The position numbers and the translations under genes are program-made. From Thermodesulfatator sp. (GTDB lineage: Bacteria; Desulfobacterota; Thermodesulfobacteria; Thermodesulfobacteriales; Thermodesulfobacteriaceae): a stretch of 10,317 nt of DNA. The stretch lies in contig JALWWR010000219.1 in the NCBI GenBank assembly GCA_026993045.1, positions 1 through 10,317 on the forward strand, read 5' to 3'. This document shows, piece by piece, positions 1-6,236 of this stretch. Under the pieces are notes generated by a model. That model made no database searches, was not told the origin of the DNA, and saw only the letters and a list, made by a program, of their open reading frames with translations. How positions within the stretch are numbered: the stretch's first letter is position 1; every line of letters starts with the position of its first letter.

Positions 1-1103
1 TGGGGACCTCTAAGGACGCCCCGGACCCGGAAAAAGAGCTGGAGAAACTGCGGGTGGCTTTGGAGGCAGGGGCCGACACCGTGATGGATCTTTCCACAGG
101 AGGTCCTATTGATGAAGTGCGGCGGTTGATTCGGGAGCACTGTCCGGTGCCTTTAGGCACGGTGCCCATCTATCAGGCCGCGGTGGAGGCCGTGGAGCAG
201 AAGCGTAAATCCATCGTGGAAATGACCGTGGACGAAATGTTTGAAGCGGTCTTGCGGCACGCCGAAGACGGGGTGGATTTCATGACCATCCACTGCGGCA
301 TCAACCAGGAGGTCTTAAACCGTTTGGAGAGGAAAGAACGGATCCTGGGGGTGGTTTCTAGGGGAGGTTCTTTCATCGTAGAGTGGATGATTTATAACCA
401 AAAGGAAAACCCTTTTTACCAATATTTTGACCGGCTTTTAGAGATAGCCCGGGACTACGAGATAACCCTTTCCCTAGGAGACGGCATTCGTCCAGGATGT
501 TTGGCTGACGCCACCGACGGCCCTCAGATCCAAGAGCTTATTATCTTGGGGGAGCTCACCCAGAGGGCTTGGGAGGCTGGGGTCCAGGTCATGATTGAAG
601 GTCCGGGGCACGTGCCTTTAGACCAGATCGAGGCCAACGTAAAACTGGAAAAACGGCTTTGTCAGGGGGCCCCATTTTATGTGCTGGGGCCCTTGCCCAC
701 GGACATCGCTCCTGGATACGACCATCTGGTAGGGGCCATCGGGGGGGCTTTAGCTGCGGCTGCCGGGGCGGATTTTCTCTGTTACGTGACCCCGGCGGAG
801 CATCTCCGTTTGCCTACCGTGGAAGACGTTCGGGAAGGGGTCATAGCCTCTAAGATTGCGGCCCACGTGGCGGATCTGGTAAAAGGGGCCCCAGGGGCCT
901 GGGAGAAGGATCTGGCCATGGCCAAGGCCCGGGCCGCTCTGGACTGGGAGGCCCAGATCCGGCTTTCCCTTGATCCCGAAAAGGCCCGGCGCTACCGCAT
1001 GGAAGGCGGAGCTTCTAAGAGCAAGGCCTGCACCATGTGCGGGGAGTATTGCGCCATAAAGGTCTTCACCCGGGCCAAAAAGATCCTCAAAGGGACGGGC
1101 TAA
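1..1103 (+). CDS. thiC: Phosphomethylpyrimidine synthase ThiC, 3' part (5' end outside the window)
   Basis: Radical-SAM enzyme of thiamine synthesis that rearranges aminoimidazole ribotide into hydroxymethylpyrimidine phosphate. The frame is open from base 3, so a GTG at 54 is an internal Val codon and about 366 residues are visible. Visible family motifs are [14 protein letters not shown] (from about 66), SLGDGIRPG (about 469), EGPGHVP (about 598), TDIAPGYDH (about 700; the His residues here and in EGPGHVP are likely metal ligands) and CYVTPAEHL (about 781). The C-terminal cluster cysteines at 1029, 1038 and 1050 are spaced C-x2-C-x3-C, one residue tighter than the CX2CX4C of E. coli-type ThiC. 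This fits the short (~430 aa) archaeal/anaerobe type, of which roughly 65 N-terminal residues would be missing. The paralogue BzaF (5-hydroxybenzimidazole synthase) is the main alternative and cannot be excluded here. No TPP riboswitch is visible because the 5' region lies outside. The TAA overlaps the stop of the opposing gene. Confidence 0.93.
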   Translation, partial: GTSKDAPDPEKELEKLRVALEAGADTVMDLSTGGPIDEVRRLIREHCPVPLGTVPIYQAAVEAVEQKRKSIVEMTVDEMFEAVLRHAEDGVDFMTIHCGINQEVLNRLERKERILGVVSRGGSFIVEWMIYNQKENPFYQYFDRLLEIARDYEITLSLGDGIRPGCLADATDGPQIQELIILGELTQRAWEAGVQVMIEGPGHVPLDQIEANVKLEKRLCQGAPFYVLGPLPTDIAPGYDHLVGAIGGALAAAAGADFLCYVTPAEHLRLPTVEDVREGVIASKIAAHVADLVKGAPGAWEKDLAMAKARAALDWEAQIRLSLDPEKARRYRMEGGASKSKACTMCGEYCAIKVFTRAKKILKGTG

Positions 1104-2383
1104 AAACCCCGCCAGGGGATTACCAGCCAGGCCAAGGCCAAGGCCCCCAGGGTCAAAATAAAATAGGCCCCTACGTGTTTAGCCAGCTGGGGGTGTTTCC
1201 CCACCGCCAGAGCGATTCCCAGTTTGACGGCCGAGTTTACCACCCCCGCCAAAAGGATCCCCTTAAGGGCCACTAGAGGGGCGAGCCGGCCTTCGGCGGC
1301 TAGACTAGAGAGGGAAAGGGTGATGGCGTCCACATCGCTAAGGCCTGAAAAAAAGGCCACTACGTAAATTCCAGCCTCCCCGTAGTGGGTGCGGACCCAA
1401 TTGGCAGCCCCGTAGATAAGACTAAAGATCAGGGCAAACTTCAAGGCCTCGGAAAACTGCAGAGGATTGCGTCCGATCTCTGAAGGCGGAGAAAAAGAGG
1501 GGACGGATCGGCGATAAAGGAGATAAGAATAGACCAGCCCCAAAAGCAACGGAAGAAGAAGGATCTCCAGGAGTTTGGATCCCAGAACGGTGTTTACCAC
1601 CGAGCTCAAAAAGACCATCCGGGCCAGCATCAGGGTGCAGGCGATGGCGATGGCTCCGGCCGCCGGAAGGGCTAAGGTCCTTTCGGTCCCCGCCAGACGG
1701 GACATGGAGACGGTTACGGCGGTGGAGGAAACCAAACCTCCCAAGGCCCCAGTCAAATATAGTCCCCGGTGTTGCCCCCAGATTTTCATGGAAAGGTAAC
1801 CCACGAAAGAGAGTCCGGCGATGAGGACCGCCATGAGCCAGGTCTTATGGGGGTTGAAGAGTTGATAGGGTCCCAGGAGGCGATCCGGAAGGATAGGGAG
1901 AACTAAAAAAGTGCTGGCTAGCAGGAGGACCGCGGCGCTAAGATCCTCCGGGGCGATCTGGGCTTCGATCTTCCGGAGCTGGGGTTTAATCTCAAGGAGG
2001 ATGATCACCATGACCCCGGCGAAGATGGCGTATTTTTCCCCTCCCAGACTGACCCAGAGTCCCAGGAGATAGGTGGTAAGGGCTGCAAAGTGGGTGGTGC
2101 TGCCATAGTCTGGAGGAGAAGGGCCTTTAAGGGAGGGCCATACCTCCAGGCCGTAAGCCAGGGCCAGGATCAGTCCCACCGTAAGGGCTAGGGCCAGGGC
2201 CAAAAGTTCAAATCTTTGCCCTACAAAGCCGGTCAAAGCCCCTAAAAGCCCTATAATGGCAAAGGTGCGGGCTCCGGCGAAACTAGGTTCCTTTTTACGG
2301 AGATGATAAATCCCCCGTTGGAGCCCAATCATAAATCCCAGAGCAGTGGCTATGAAAAGGGCCCGGATAATCGGCGTCTCCAT
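1100..2383 (-). CDS. MgtC/SapB-type DUF4010 integral membrane protein
   Basis: A 427-residue, very hydrophobic protein of about a dozen predicted membrane segments. The N-terminal ~130 residues match the MgtC/SapB fold: a first helix ending in GLQRG (residues 20-24; usually GLERE), a short polar stretch, then [16 protein letters not shown] (37-52). The C-terminal part carries the DUF4010 signatures [18 protein letters not shown] (about 214-231), [16 protein letters not shown] (about 343-358) and [13 protein letters not shown] (about 380-392). Family length is normal. The function of this class is not established; MgtC itself is linked to magnesium limitation and ATP synthase control, but that should not be carried over here. 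The ATG at 2383 has a GGGAG ribosome site 9 bases upstream. It stands alone, divergent from the TetR operon and convergent with thiC (4-bp stop overlap). Confidence 0.9.
   Translation of the reverse strand: METPIIRALFIATALGFMIGLQRGIYHLRKKEPSFAGARTFAIIGLLGALTGFVGQRFELLALALALTVGLILALAYGLEVWPSLKGPSPPDYGSTTHFAALTTYLLGLWVSLGGEKYAIFAGVMVIILLEIKPQLRKIEAQIAPEDLSAAVLLLASTFLVLPILPDRLLGPYQLFNPHKTWLMAVLIAGLSFVGYLSMKIWGQHRGLYLTGALGGLVSSTAVTVSMSRLAGTERTLALPAAGAIAIACTLMLARMVFLSSVVNTVLGSKLLEILLLPLLLGLVYSYLLYRRSVPSFSPPSEIGRNPLQFSEALKFALIFSLIYGAANWVRTHYGEAGIYVVAFFSGLSDVDAITLSLSSLAAEGRLAPLVALKGILLAGVVNSAVKLGIALAVGKHPQLAKHVGAYFILTLGALALAWLVIPWRGF
1102..1118 (-). terminator. Possible short intrinsic terminator at the 3' end of the MgtC-family gene
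   Basis: Read on the minus strand, CCCC-TGGC-GGGG is followed directly by TTTTT, and the TAG stop codon of the membrane protein gene begins in that T-run. The stem is only 4 bp, though all G-C, so it is weak by usual standards. With the convergent thiC stop overlapping, there is no other room for a terminator. Confidence 0.35.
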
Positions 2384-2416
2384 AATTTTTTTCTCCCAAG
2401 CTTAAAGTTTTCTGAA

Positions 2417-2445
2417 AGTGTAGCAGCCCCTAGCTAAAGGACCAA
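2417..2445 (-). promoter_or_regulatory. Candidate sigma-70 promoter for the MgtC-family gene
   Basis: On the minus strand TTGGTC (2445-2440) is separated by exactly 17 bases from TACACT (2422-2417), about 34 bases upstream of the ATG at 2383. Spacing is ideal; each box matches the consensus in 4 of 6 positions. Confidence 0.45.
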
Positions 2446-2560
2446 CCGAAGTTTCCCCTAACTCTCCCCAGAGAGAGGAAGCTTTTGGCTGGAGTTGCTC
2501 GGAAGCTCTTCCTTCTTTTATTGAAAGGTCTTTCGCAAAAGTGTTTTGGGCCCCGAAGAT

Positions 2561-2589
2561 TTGCCAAACTTTTAATTAGGAGTTATTTT
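2561..2589 (+). promoter_or_regulatory. Candidate sigma-70 promoter of the TetR-lipoprotein operon
   Basis: TTGCCA (2561-2566) and TATTTT (2584-2589) are 17 bases apart in an AT-rich tract. Transcription would start near 2596, which puts the palindrome at 2603-2616 just downstream of the start point, a classic position for repression. Confidence 0.5.
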
Positions 2590-2602
2590 AAAAAATAAAA
2601 AA

Positions 2603-2616
2603 ACCGACCGGTCGGT
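2603..2616. promoter_or_regulatory. Perfect 14-bp palindrome, probable TetR operator
   Basis: ACCGACCGGTCGGT is a perfect inverted repeat, stands out as a GC-rich block in an A/T-rich tract, and lies four bases before the TetR start codon. Palindromes of this ACCGnCCGGnCGGT type are commonly found before AcrR/TetR-family genes. It would overlap both the early transcribed region and the ribosome landing zone. I see no second copy in the window. Confidence 0.75.
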
Positions 2617-2620
2617 ATTT

Positions 2621-3220
2621 ATGCGAGGAAAAGTTACCCGTCAGAAGATCTTGGAGGAGGCCTTAAGGCTCTTTCAGGAAAAGGGCATTTCCGAGACCAG
2701 CATGGCGGATCTGGAGCGCGCCGCCGGGGTGAGCAAAGGGGCCCTTTATTTCCATTTTCCCAGCAAAGAGGCCTTAGTGATTGCGGTTTTGGCTGAGGCC
2801 CGGGAATTATTCAAAGAGTTTTTGGCCCAGGCCTTCTCTAAGGGGCCTCCTCGAGACGCCCTGCACCGGTTTCTAGAGATGATCTACCAGAAGCTTTCCG
2901 AAGAGGGCTTTCGCACCGGTTGTCTCTTTGGAAACACCGCCATGGAGGTAGCTAACCGGGAAGGCCCGATCCGGCGTTTCATTGTGGAGACCTTTGAGGA
3001 ATGGCGGACCGAGCTGGCGGAAGTCTTGAAACAGGCTCAGAGACGAGGCTGTGTGGAGACCGATCTGGCGCCGGAGGACCTGGCCCTTTTCATTATCGCG
3101 GCCTTGGAGGGGGCTATTTTGCTGGCCCGACTCAAAAAGGAGGGCCAGCCCCTTGAAACTGTGATCCAGGTCCTGGAGACCCTGATCCCCTTCAAAGACC
3201 AGTCAGGAGGAAAGGCATGA
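2621..3220 (+). CDS. TetR/AcrR-family transcriptional regulator
   Basis: A 199-residue one-component repressor of normal family length. The N-terminal DNA-binding domain (about 5-52) has the typical pattern: RQKILEEALRLFQEKGISET, then the helix-turn-helix LERAAGVSKGALYFHFPSKE (residues 31-50). The C-terminal ligand domain includes FRTGCLFGNTAMEV (97-110), a pattern common among AcrR-like regulators of this subclass; the ligand cannot be predicted. The ATG at 2621 gives a normal short N-terminal arm, yet no Shine-Dalgarno lies at proper distance (the AGGAG at 2578-2582 is 38 bases away), so translation may start on a short leader without one. The stop overlaps the next gene's start (ATGA, 3217-3220), so the regulator and the lipoproteins are translationally coupled and probably autoregulated by the palindrome. 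Confidence 0.93.
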   Translation: MRGKVTRQKILEEALRLFQEKGISETSMADLERAAGVSKGALYFHFPSKEALVIAVLAEARELFKEFLAQAFSKGPPRDALHRFLEMIYQKLSEEGFRTGCLFGNTAMEVANREGPIRRFIVETFEEWRTELAEVLKQAQRRGCVETDLAPEDLALFIIAALEGAILLARLKKEGQPLETVIQVLETLIPFKDQSGGKA

Positions 3221-3588
3221 AGAGAATCATTTTACTGGTGTTTCTGGTATTTTCGGTGAGCTGCGGAGGTCGGGGAATCTATCTCTATGAGACTCGGGAA
3301 GACCCCCGCGGGGGCCCGGATCGCCCCTGGCTTATCATTGGAGCCAAAGGGGCGGGTTCCAAACAGCTCGAAAAGAGGTTGTGTCAGGGAAAAGAGCTGC
3401 GGGTTATTTTGGGCGAAGCCCGTTTGGCCCTTGCAAGCCAAGAAAGGCTCTTTGAGGCTGCTTGTGGCCCTAAAGCCTCGGCCGAGAAGTTCCTTGAGAT
3501 CTACTATCAACTTCCCGCCCCTCAAAGGCAGGCTGTAAAACGGGCCTTTGAAAGACACGGTTACACCCTTAACGATTACGGATGTTAG
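3217..3588 (+). CDS. Small putative lipoprotein, first of a tandem pair; family not recognised
   Basis: A 123-residue protein with a lipoprotein-like signal: Lys-Arg, a hydrophobic run, then SVSC with Cys16 as the likely lipidated residue (the -3 Ser is atypical; Leu is usual). The mature part is small and charged and is homologous to the next gene: by hand count 34 of 88 residues are identical over a gapless stretch from RPW (36) to the end. Shared features are RPW, GS, Cys56, EAACGP (Cys83), F-x3-YY-x-L and E-x-HGY-x-LN-x2-C, ending in Cys123. Three conserved cysteines besides the lipobox, one being the very last residue, suggest a disulfide or a metal site in the periplasm (inference). A strong AGGAGG precedes the ATG, which overlaps the TetR stop. 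I do not recognise the family and assign no function. Confidence 0.8.
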   Translation: MKRIILLVFLVFSVSCGGRGIYLYETREDPRGGPDRPWLIIGAKGAGSKQLEKRLCQGKELRVILGEARLALASQERLFEAACGPKASAEKFLEIYYQLPAPQRQAVKRAFERHGYTLNDYGC

Positions 3589-3592
3589 GAGG
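3587..3592 (+). promoter_or_regulatory. Ribosome binding site fixing the start of the second lipoprotein
   Basis: AGGAGG overlaps the TAG stop (3586-3588) of the first lipoprotein and lies 6 bases before the ATG at 3599. It decides against an upstream in-frame ATG at 3548, which would add 17 residues before an otherwise textbook lipoprotein signal. Confidence 0.8.
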
Positions 3593-3598
3593 TGCCTT

Positions 3599-3976
3599 AT
3601 GCGGAAAGCCCTTTTGATCTTTGGAATCTTTATTTTAGGGTCCTGCGCCCCCCAGGCCCTTTATCTTTTGGATATCAAAGAGCCGGTCATCCCTCCGGAC
3701 ACCCCTCAAAGGCCTTGGATCATGGTGGGAAGCCGGAAATGGGGGTCCAGTAAACTTTTTCGGAAATTTTGTCTGCAAGGTGAGTTTCAGAAGATCCTGA
3801 AACAGGCTAAGCTTTCCGGCCCTAACCAAAAGGCCTTATGGGAGGCGGCCTGTGGCCCGGAGCGTTCCACCGCGGCCTTTGTTAAGGCCTATTATTCCCT
3901 AGGAGACGAAAACCGGATTCGCTTGCGGGAAGTGCTTGAGACCCATGGCTATATCCTGAATGAGTTTCCCTGCTGA
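3599..3976 (+). CDS. Small putative lipoprotein, second of a tandem pair; paralogue of the preceding gene
   Basis: A 125-residue protein starting at the ATG chosen by the AGGAGG at 3587-3592. The signal peptide ends in LGSC with Cys16 as a good lipobox cysteine, so the mature protein should be membrane anchored. From RPW (38) to the C-terminus it aligns without gaps to its upstream neighbour, with Cys58, Cys85 and the terminal Cys125 at identical spacing (27 and 40 residues apart). Divergence to about 39% identity means the duplication is not recent. The region between lipobox and RPW differs in length by two residues and is not conserved. It is the last gene of the TetR operon, followed by a hairpin. 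The function is unknown; control by the TetR protein suggests a response to a small molecule or envelope stress (inference). Confidence 0.82.
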   Translation: MRKALLIFGIFILGSCAPQALYLLDIKEPVIPPDTPQRPWIMVGSRKWGSSKLFRKFCLQGEFQKILKQAKLSGPNQKALWEAACGPERSTAAFVKAYYSLGDENRIRLREVLETHGYILNEFPC

Positions 3977-3989
3977 GGGTAGATCTTCT

Positions 3990-4011
3990 GGCCTGCCGGA
4001 GGCAGGCCTTT
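3990..4011 (+). terminator. Hairpin, likely terminator of the TetR-lipoprotein operon
   Basis: GGCCTGCC (3990-3997), loop GGA, GGCAGGCC (4001-4008): a perfect 8-bp G/C-rich stem with a 3-base loop, 13 bases after the second lipoprotein stop. Only three T's follow, so the uridine tail is poor. The position between two transcription units supports a terminator; a dispersed palindromic repeat is the alternative. Confidence 0.55.
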
Positions 4012-4019
4012 CGCCAATC

Positions 4020-4047
4020 TTGCAAATTTCGAATAAATCCTTATACT
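4020..4047 (+). promoter_or_regulatory. Candidate promoter of the suhB-Nudix-GGDEF operon
   Basis: TTGCAA (4020-4025), 16 bases, then TATACT (4042-4047), located between the hairpin and the ATG at 4089. A second possibility is an extended -10 element TGCTAATAT at 4062-4070, which would leave a leader of only about ten bases. The two cannot be told apart by eye. Confidence 0.45.
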
Positions 4048-4088
4048 GCGAGCCCAAATTGTGCTAATATGGGGCTAGGTTATATTGG

Positions 4089-4877
4089 ATGGATAAAGCA
4101 GACTATTTGGCCTGGGCCGAAGAAGCAGCTTTACGGGCGGGCAGGTTTCTTAAAGAAAACTTGGCCCGTCCTCGCCACATTTCCCACAAGGGAAAGATCG
4201 ATCTAGTCACCGAGGCTGATCCCGTCGCGGAAAGGCTCATCGTAGAATATCTCCAGGAAAAGGCCCCGGACATCCCGATCCTGGCCGAAGAGATCTTTAA
4301 GACCTCTCCCGAAGGCCTTTATTGGCTGGTAGATCCCTTAGATGGCACTACTAATTACGCCCACCGTTTCCCCTGGTTTGGGGTCTCCATCGCCCTGATG
4401 GAAGATAAAAAGCCCTTGGTGGGGGTGATCTATCACCCCATGCAAGGGGAGCTTTTTAAGGCCGCCCGGGGAAAGGGGGCCTATCTCAATGATCGCCCCA
4501 TTCGGGTCTCAGAAGTCTCTAAGCCCGAAGAGGCCCTATTGGCGACTGGCTTTCCTTATAACGTCCATGACCGTCCCGAGAGGGTAGTGGCAGCCTTTAA
4601 GGACTTTCTGGTGCGGGTGCAGGGGATCCGGCGGGCTGGAGCGGCCTGTTTGGATCTGGCTTATGTGGCTTGCGGCCGTTTCGATGGGTTCTGGGAGGCC
4701 CTTCTCAAACCCTGGGACACCGCCGCCGGTGTGCTTCTAGTGGAAGAGGCCGGTGGCCGGGTCTCTAATTATCTGGGAGAGGAATACCATCCCTTTCAAA
4801 AACACGTGGTGGCCAGCAACGGTGGCCTGCATCCTTTTATGCTTGAAATAACCGCTAAATATCTGCCAGAAGAATGA
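4089..4877 (+). CDS. suhB: Inositol monophosphatase family protein (SuhB-like)
   Basis: A 262-residue Mg-dependent phosphatase of full family length. The three metal/substrate motifs are intact: Glu67-Glu68 in [16 protein letters not shown] (82-92, with Asp82 and Asp85), and KPWDTAAG (207-214, with Asp210). Likely substrate is myo-inositol 1-phosphate, but this family also contains fructose-1,6-bisphosphatases and phosphoadenosine-phosphate phosphatases, so the true substrate is open. In E. coli SuhB also takes part in rRNA antitermination; that role is not inferable here. No strong Shine-Dalgarno precedes the ATG (only AGG near 4076-4078), and the leader is AT-rich. First gene of a three-gene set; its TGA overlaps the Nudix start (ATGA, 4874-4877). 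Confidence 0.92.
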   Translation: MDKADYLAWAEEAALRAGRFLKENLARPRHISHKGKIDLVTEADPVAERLIVEYLQEKAPDIPILAEEIFKTSPEGLYWLVDPLDGTTNYAHRFPWFGVSIALMEDKKPLVGVIYHPMQGELFKAARGKGAYLNDRPIRVSEVSKPEEALLATGFPYNVHDRPERVVAAFKDFLVRVQGIRRAGAACLDLAYVACGRFDGFWEALLKPWDTAAGVLLVEEAGGRVSNYLGEEYHPFQKHVVASNGGLHPFMLEITAKYLPEE

Positions 4878-5374
4878 AGACCGCTCTAATCTGTCCCCAT
4901 TGCGGCCGAGAAGTGGAAAAATATCGCCACCCTTTTCCCACGGTGGACATAATTATCGAGACTCCAGGAGGGGTGGTCCTGATCGAGCGGCGCAATCCCC
5001 CTTACGGTTGGGCCTTGCCCGGGGGATTTGTGGACTACGGGGAGAGCCTGGAAGAGGCCGCCCGCCGGGAAGCCTATGAGGAAACCGGGCTTGAGATCGA
5101 GCTTTTGTGCCAGTTCTATACCTATTCCCAGCCTGGGCGGGACCCGCGTTTCCACACCATCACCACCGTTTACGTGGCCCGGGCCTCGGGAGAGCCCCGC
5201 GGAGGAGACGATGCCCGCAAGGCCCAAATCTTTCCCTGGGATCAAATTCCTTGGAACGAGCTAGCCTTTGATCATGGAAAGATCCTAAAAGATTATCTTG
5301 AGGTCCGAAGAGATGTTGAAAGACCAGTTAAAGGAGCTTCCCTTTCCTCCAAAATTCCTCGTTGTGGACGATGA
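4874..5374 (+). CDS. Nudix hydrolase, ADP-ribose pyrophosphatase-like
   Basis: A 166-residue protein that would hydrolyse a nucleoside diphosphate linked to another moiety. The Nudix box is complete: Gly51, Glu57, Arg65-Glu66, Glu69-Glu70, Gly72-Leu73, in GGFVDYGES and REAYEETGL. The stretch before it ([19 protein letters not shown]) and [15 protein letters not shown] after it resemble ADP-ribose pyrophosphatases of the short bacterial/archaeal type; 8-oxo-dGTPase-like activity is an alternative. The N-terminus carries one CPHC pair (Cys7, Cys10), resembling half of a zinc ribbon. The start overlaps the suhB stop by 4 bases. The last ~20 residues, after LKDYLEV, are encoded inside the next gene in another frame and probably form a non-conserved tail. 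Confidence 0.9.
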   Translation: MKTALICPHCGREVEKYRHPFPTVDIIIETPGGVVLIERRNPPYGWALPGGFVDYGESLEEAARREAYEETGLEIELLCQFYTYSQPGRDPRFHTITTVYVARASGEPRGGDDARKAQIFPWDQIPWNELAFDHGKILKDYLEVRRDVERPVKGASLSSKIPRCGR

Positions 5375-6236
5375 GGAGGAAATTCGCTATCTCTTGCGGG
5401 AATTCTTGGAATCCTTGCAGCTCAAGGTGGAGGAGGCCTCTAACGGCGGGGAAGCTCTCCAAAAATTTGAGAAGAAAGGCCCCTATCACGTAGTCATCAC
5501 CGATATCGTAATGCCCGGCTTGGACGGGCTTTCTTTGATCCGTAAAATCAAAGAAAAATCTCCGGAGACCCTTATTTTGGCCATGACCGGCTACGCTCGG
5601 GATTATGGTTATCTGGACGTAGTGGAGGCCGGGGCTGATGATCTGATCCAAAAACCCTTTTCCTTAGAAGAACTTGAGGCCCGGCTTTCTCGTATCTTGA
5701 GGGAATGGATTCTTAAGGAGAAGCTGCGGGCCCTTTCCATCCGGGACGCCTTGACCGAGATCTTCAACCGGCATTATTTCGAGGAAAGGCTCCTTGAGGA
5801 AACCCATCGGGCCCTTCGGCAGGGCTATCCCCTGGCCCTTTTAATGATCGACGTGGACCGTTTTAAGTTTTTTAACGACACCCGGGGTCACCGGGAAGGG
5901 GACCAGCTTTTGAAAAAACTGGCCGACATCCTCTGTGAATGCACCCGGACCAACGTGGACCAATCCTTTCGTTACGGGGGAGACGAGTTTGTGGTCCTCA
6001 TGCCTCATACCTCCCTTAAGGGGGCCGAAAAAGCCGCCGAACGCATTCTAGAGGTCTACCGCACCCAGTCATTTGAACCTACCAGCCTTTCCATAGGCGT
6101 GGCCAGGCTTATCCCCCGGAGTTCAGTGAAAGAAAGCGCCGATGATCTGGTTCGCCGGGCGGATCAGGCCATGTACCGGGCTAAGGGCCAAGGGGGGGAT
6201 CGCACCGAGGTGGACCCCGAAAGTCGTTCCCATTAG
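5313..6236 (+). CDS. Response regulator with receiver and GGDEF (diguanylate cyclase) domains
   Basis: A 307-residue PleD-like output protein. The receiver domain (about 13-128) has the acidic pair Asp19-Asp20, phospho-acceptor Asp64 in ITDIVMPG, Thr92 and Lys114 in QKPF, so phosphorylation should work. A short helical linker leads to the GGDEF domain (about 141-300): [22 protein letters not shown] (180-189), RYGGDEF with an intact catalytic GGDEF (222-226), and [12 protein letters not shown] near the end. It should make cyclic di-GMP. The inhibitory I-site, normally RxxD nine residues before GGDEF, reads TNVD (213-216), with Arg one position too early. I chose the ATG at 5313 because GAGG (5300-5303) lies 9 bases upstream; a TTG at 5298 would add five residues. 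Overlaps the Nudix gene by 62 bp. No cognate histidine kinase is in the window. Confidence 0.93.
   Translation: MLKDQLKELPFPPKFLVVDDEEEIRYLLREFLESLQLKVEEASNGGEALQKFEKKGPYHVVITDIVMPGLDGLSLIRKIKEKSPETLILAMTGYARDYGYLDVVEAGADDLIQKPFSLEELEARLSRILREWILKEKLRALSIRDALTEIFNRHYFEERLLEETHRALRQGYPLALLMIDVDRFKFFNDTRGHREGDQLLKKLADILCECTRTNVDQSFRYGGDEFVVLMPHTSLKGAEKAAERILEVYRTQSFEPTSLSIGVARLIPRSSVKESADDLVRRADQAMYRAKGQGGDRTEVDPESRSH

Noticed and set aside
54..56. GTG at 54 as the thiC start
   Set aside because: The reading frame and recognisable ThiC sequence continue upstream to the window edge, so this is an internal valine codon of a truncated gene.
2477..2512. Imperfect hairpin (GGAAG-CTT / AAG-CT-CTTCC) followed by a T-rich stretch, also a direct repeat of GGAAGCT 24 bases apart
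   Set aside because: The stem has a 2-base bulge and an 18-base loop, and no + strand gene lies upstream to be terminated; it sits between two divergent promoters. I see no convincing function.
3548..3598. Longer start (ATG 3548) for the second lipoprotein
   Set aside because: It would place 17 polar residues before the signal peptide and overlap the first lipoprotein gene; the AGGAGG at 3587-3592 points to the ATG at 3599.
4874..6236. Nudix-receiver-GGDEF fusion broken by a frameshift
   Set aside because: The receiver gene has its own start codon and ribosome site, and both proteins are complete for their families; overlapping separate genes explain it.
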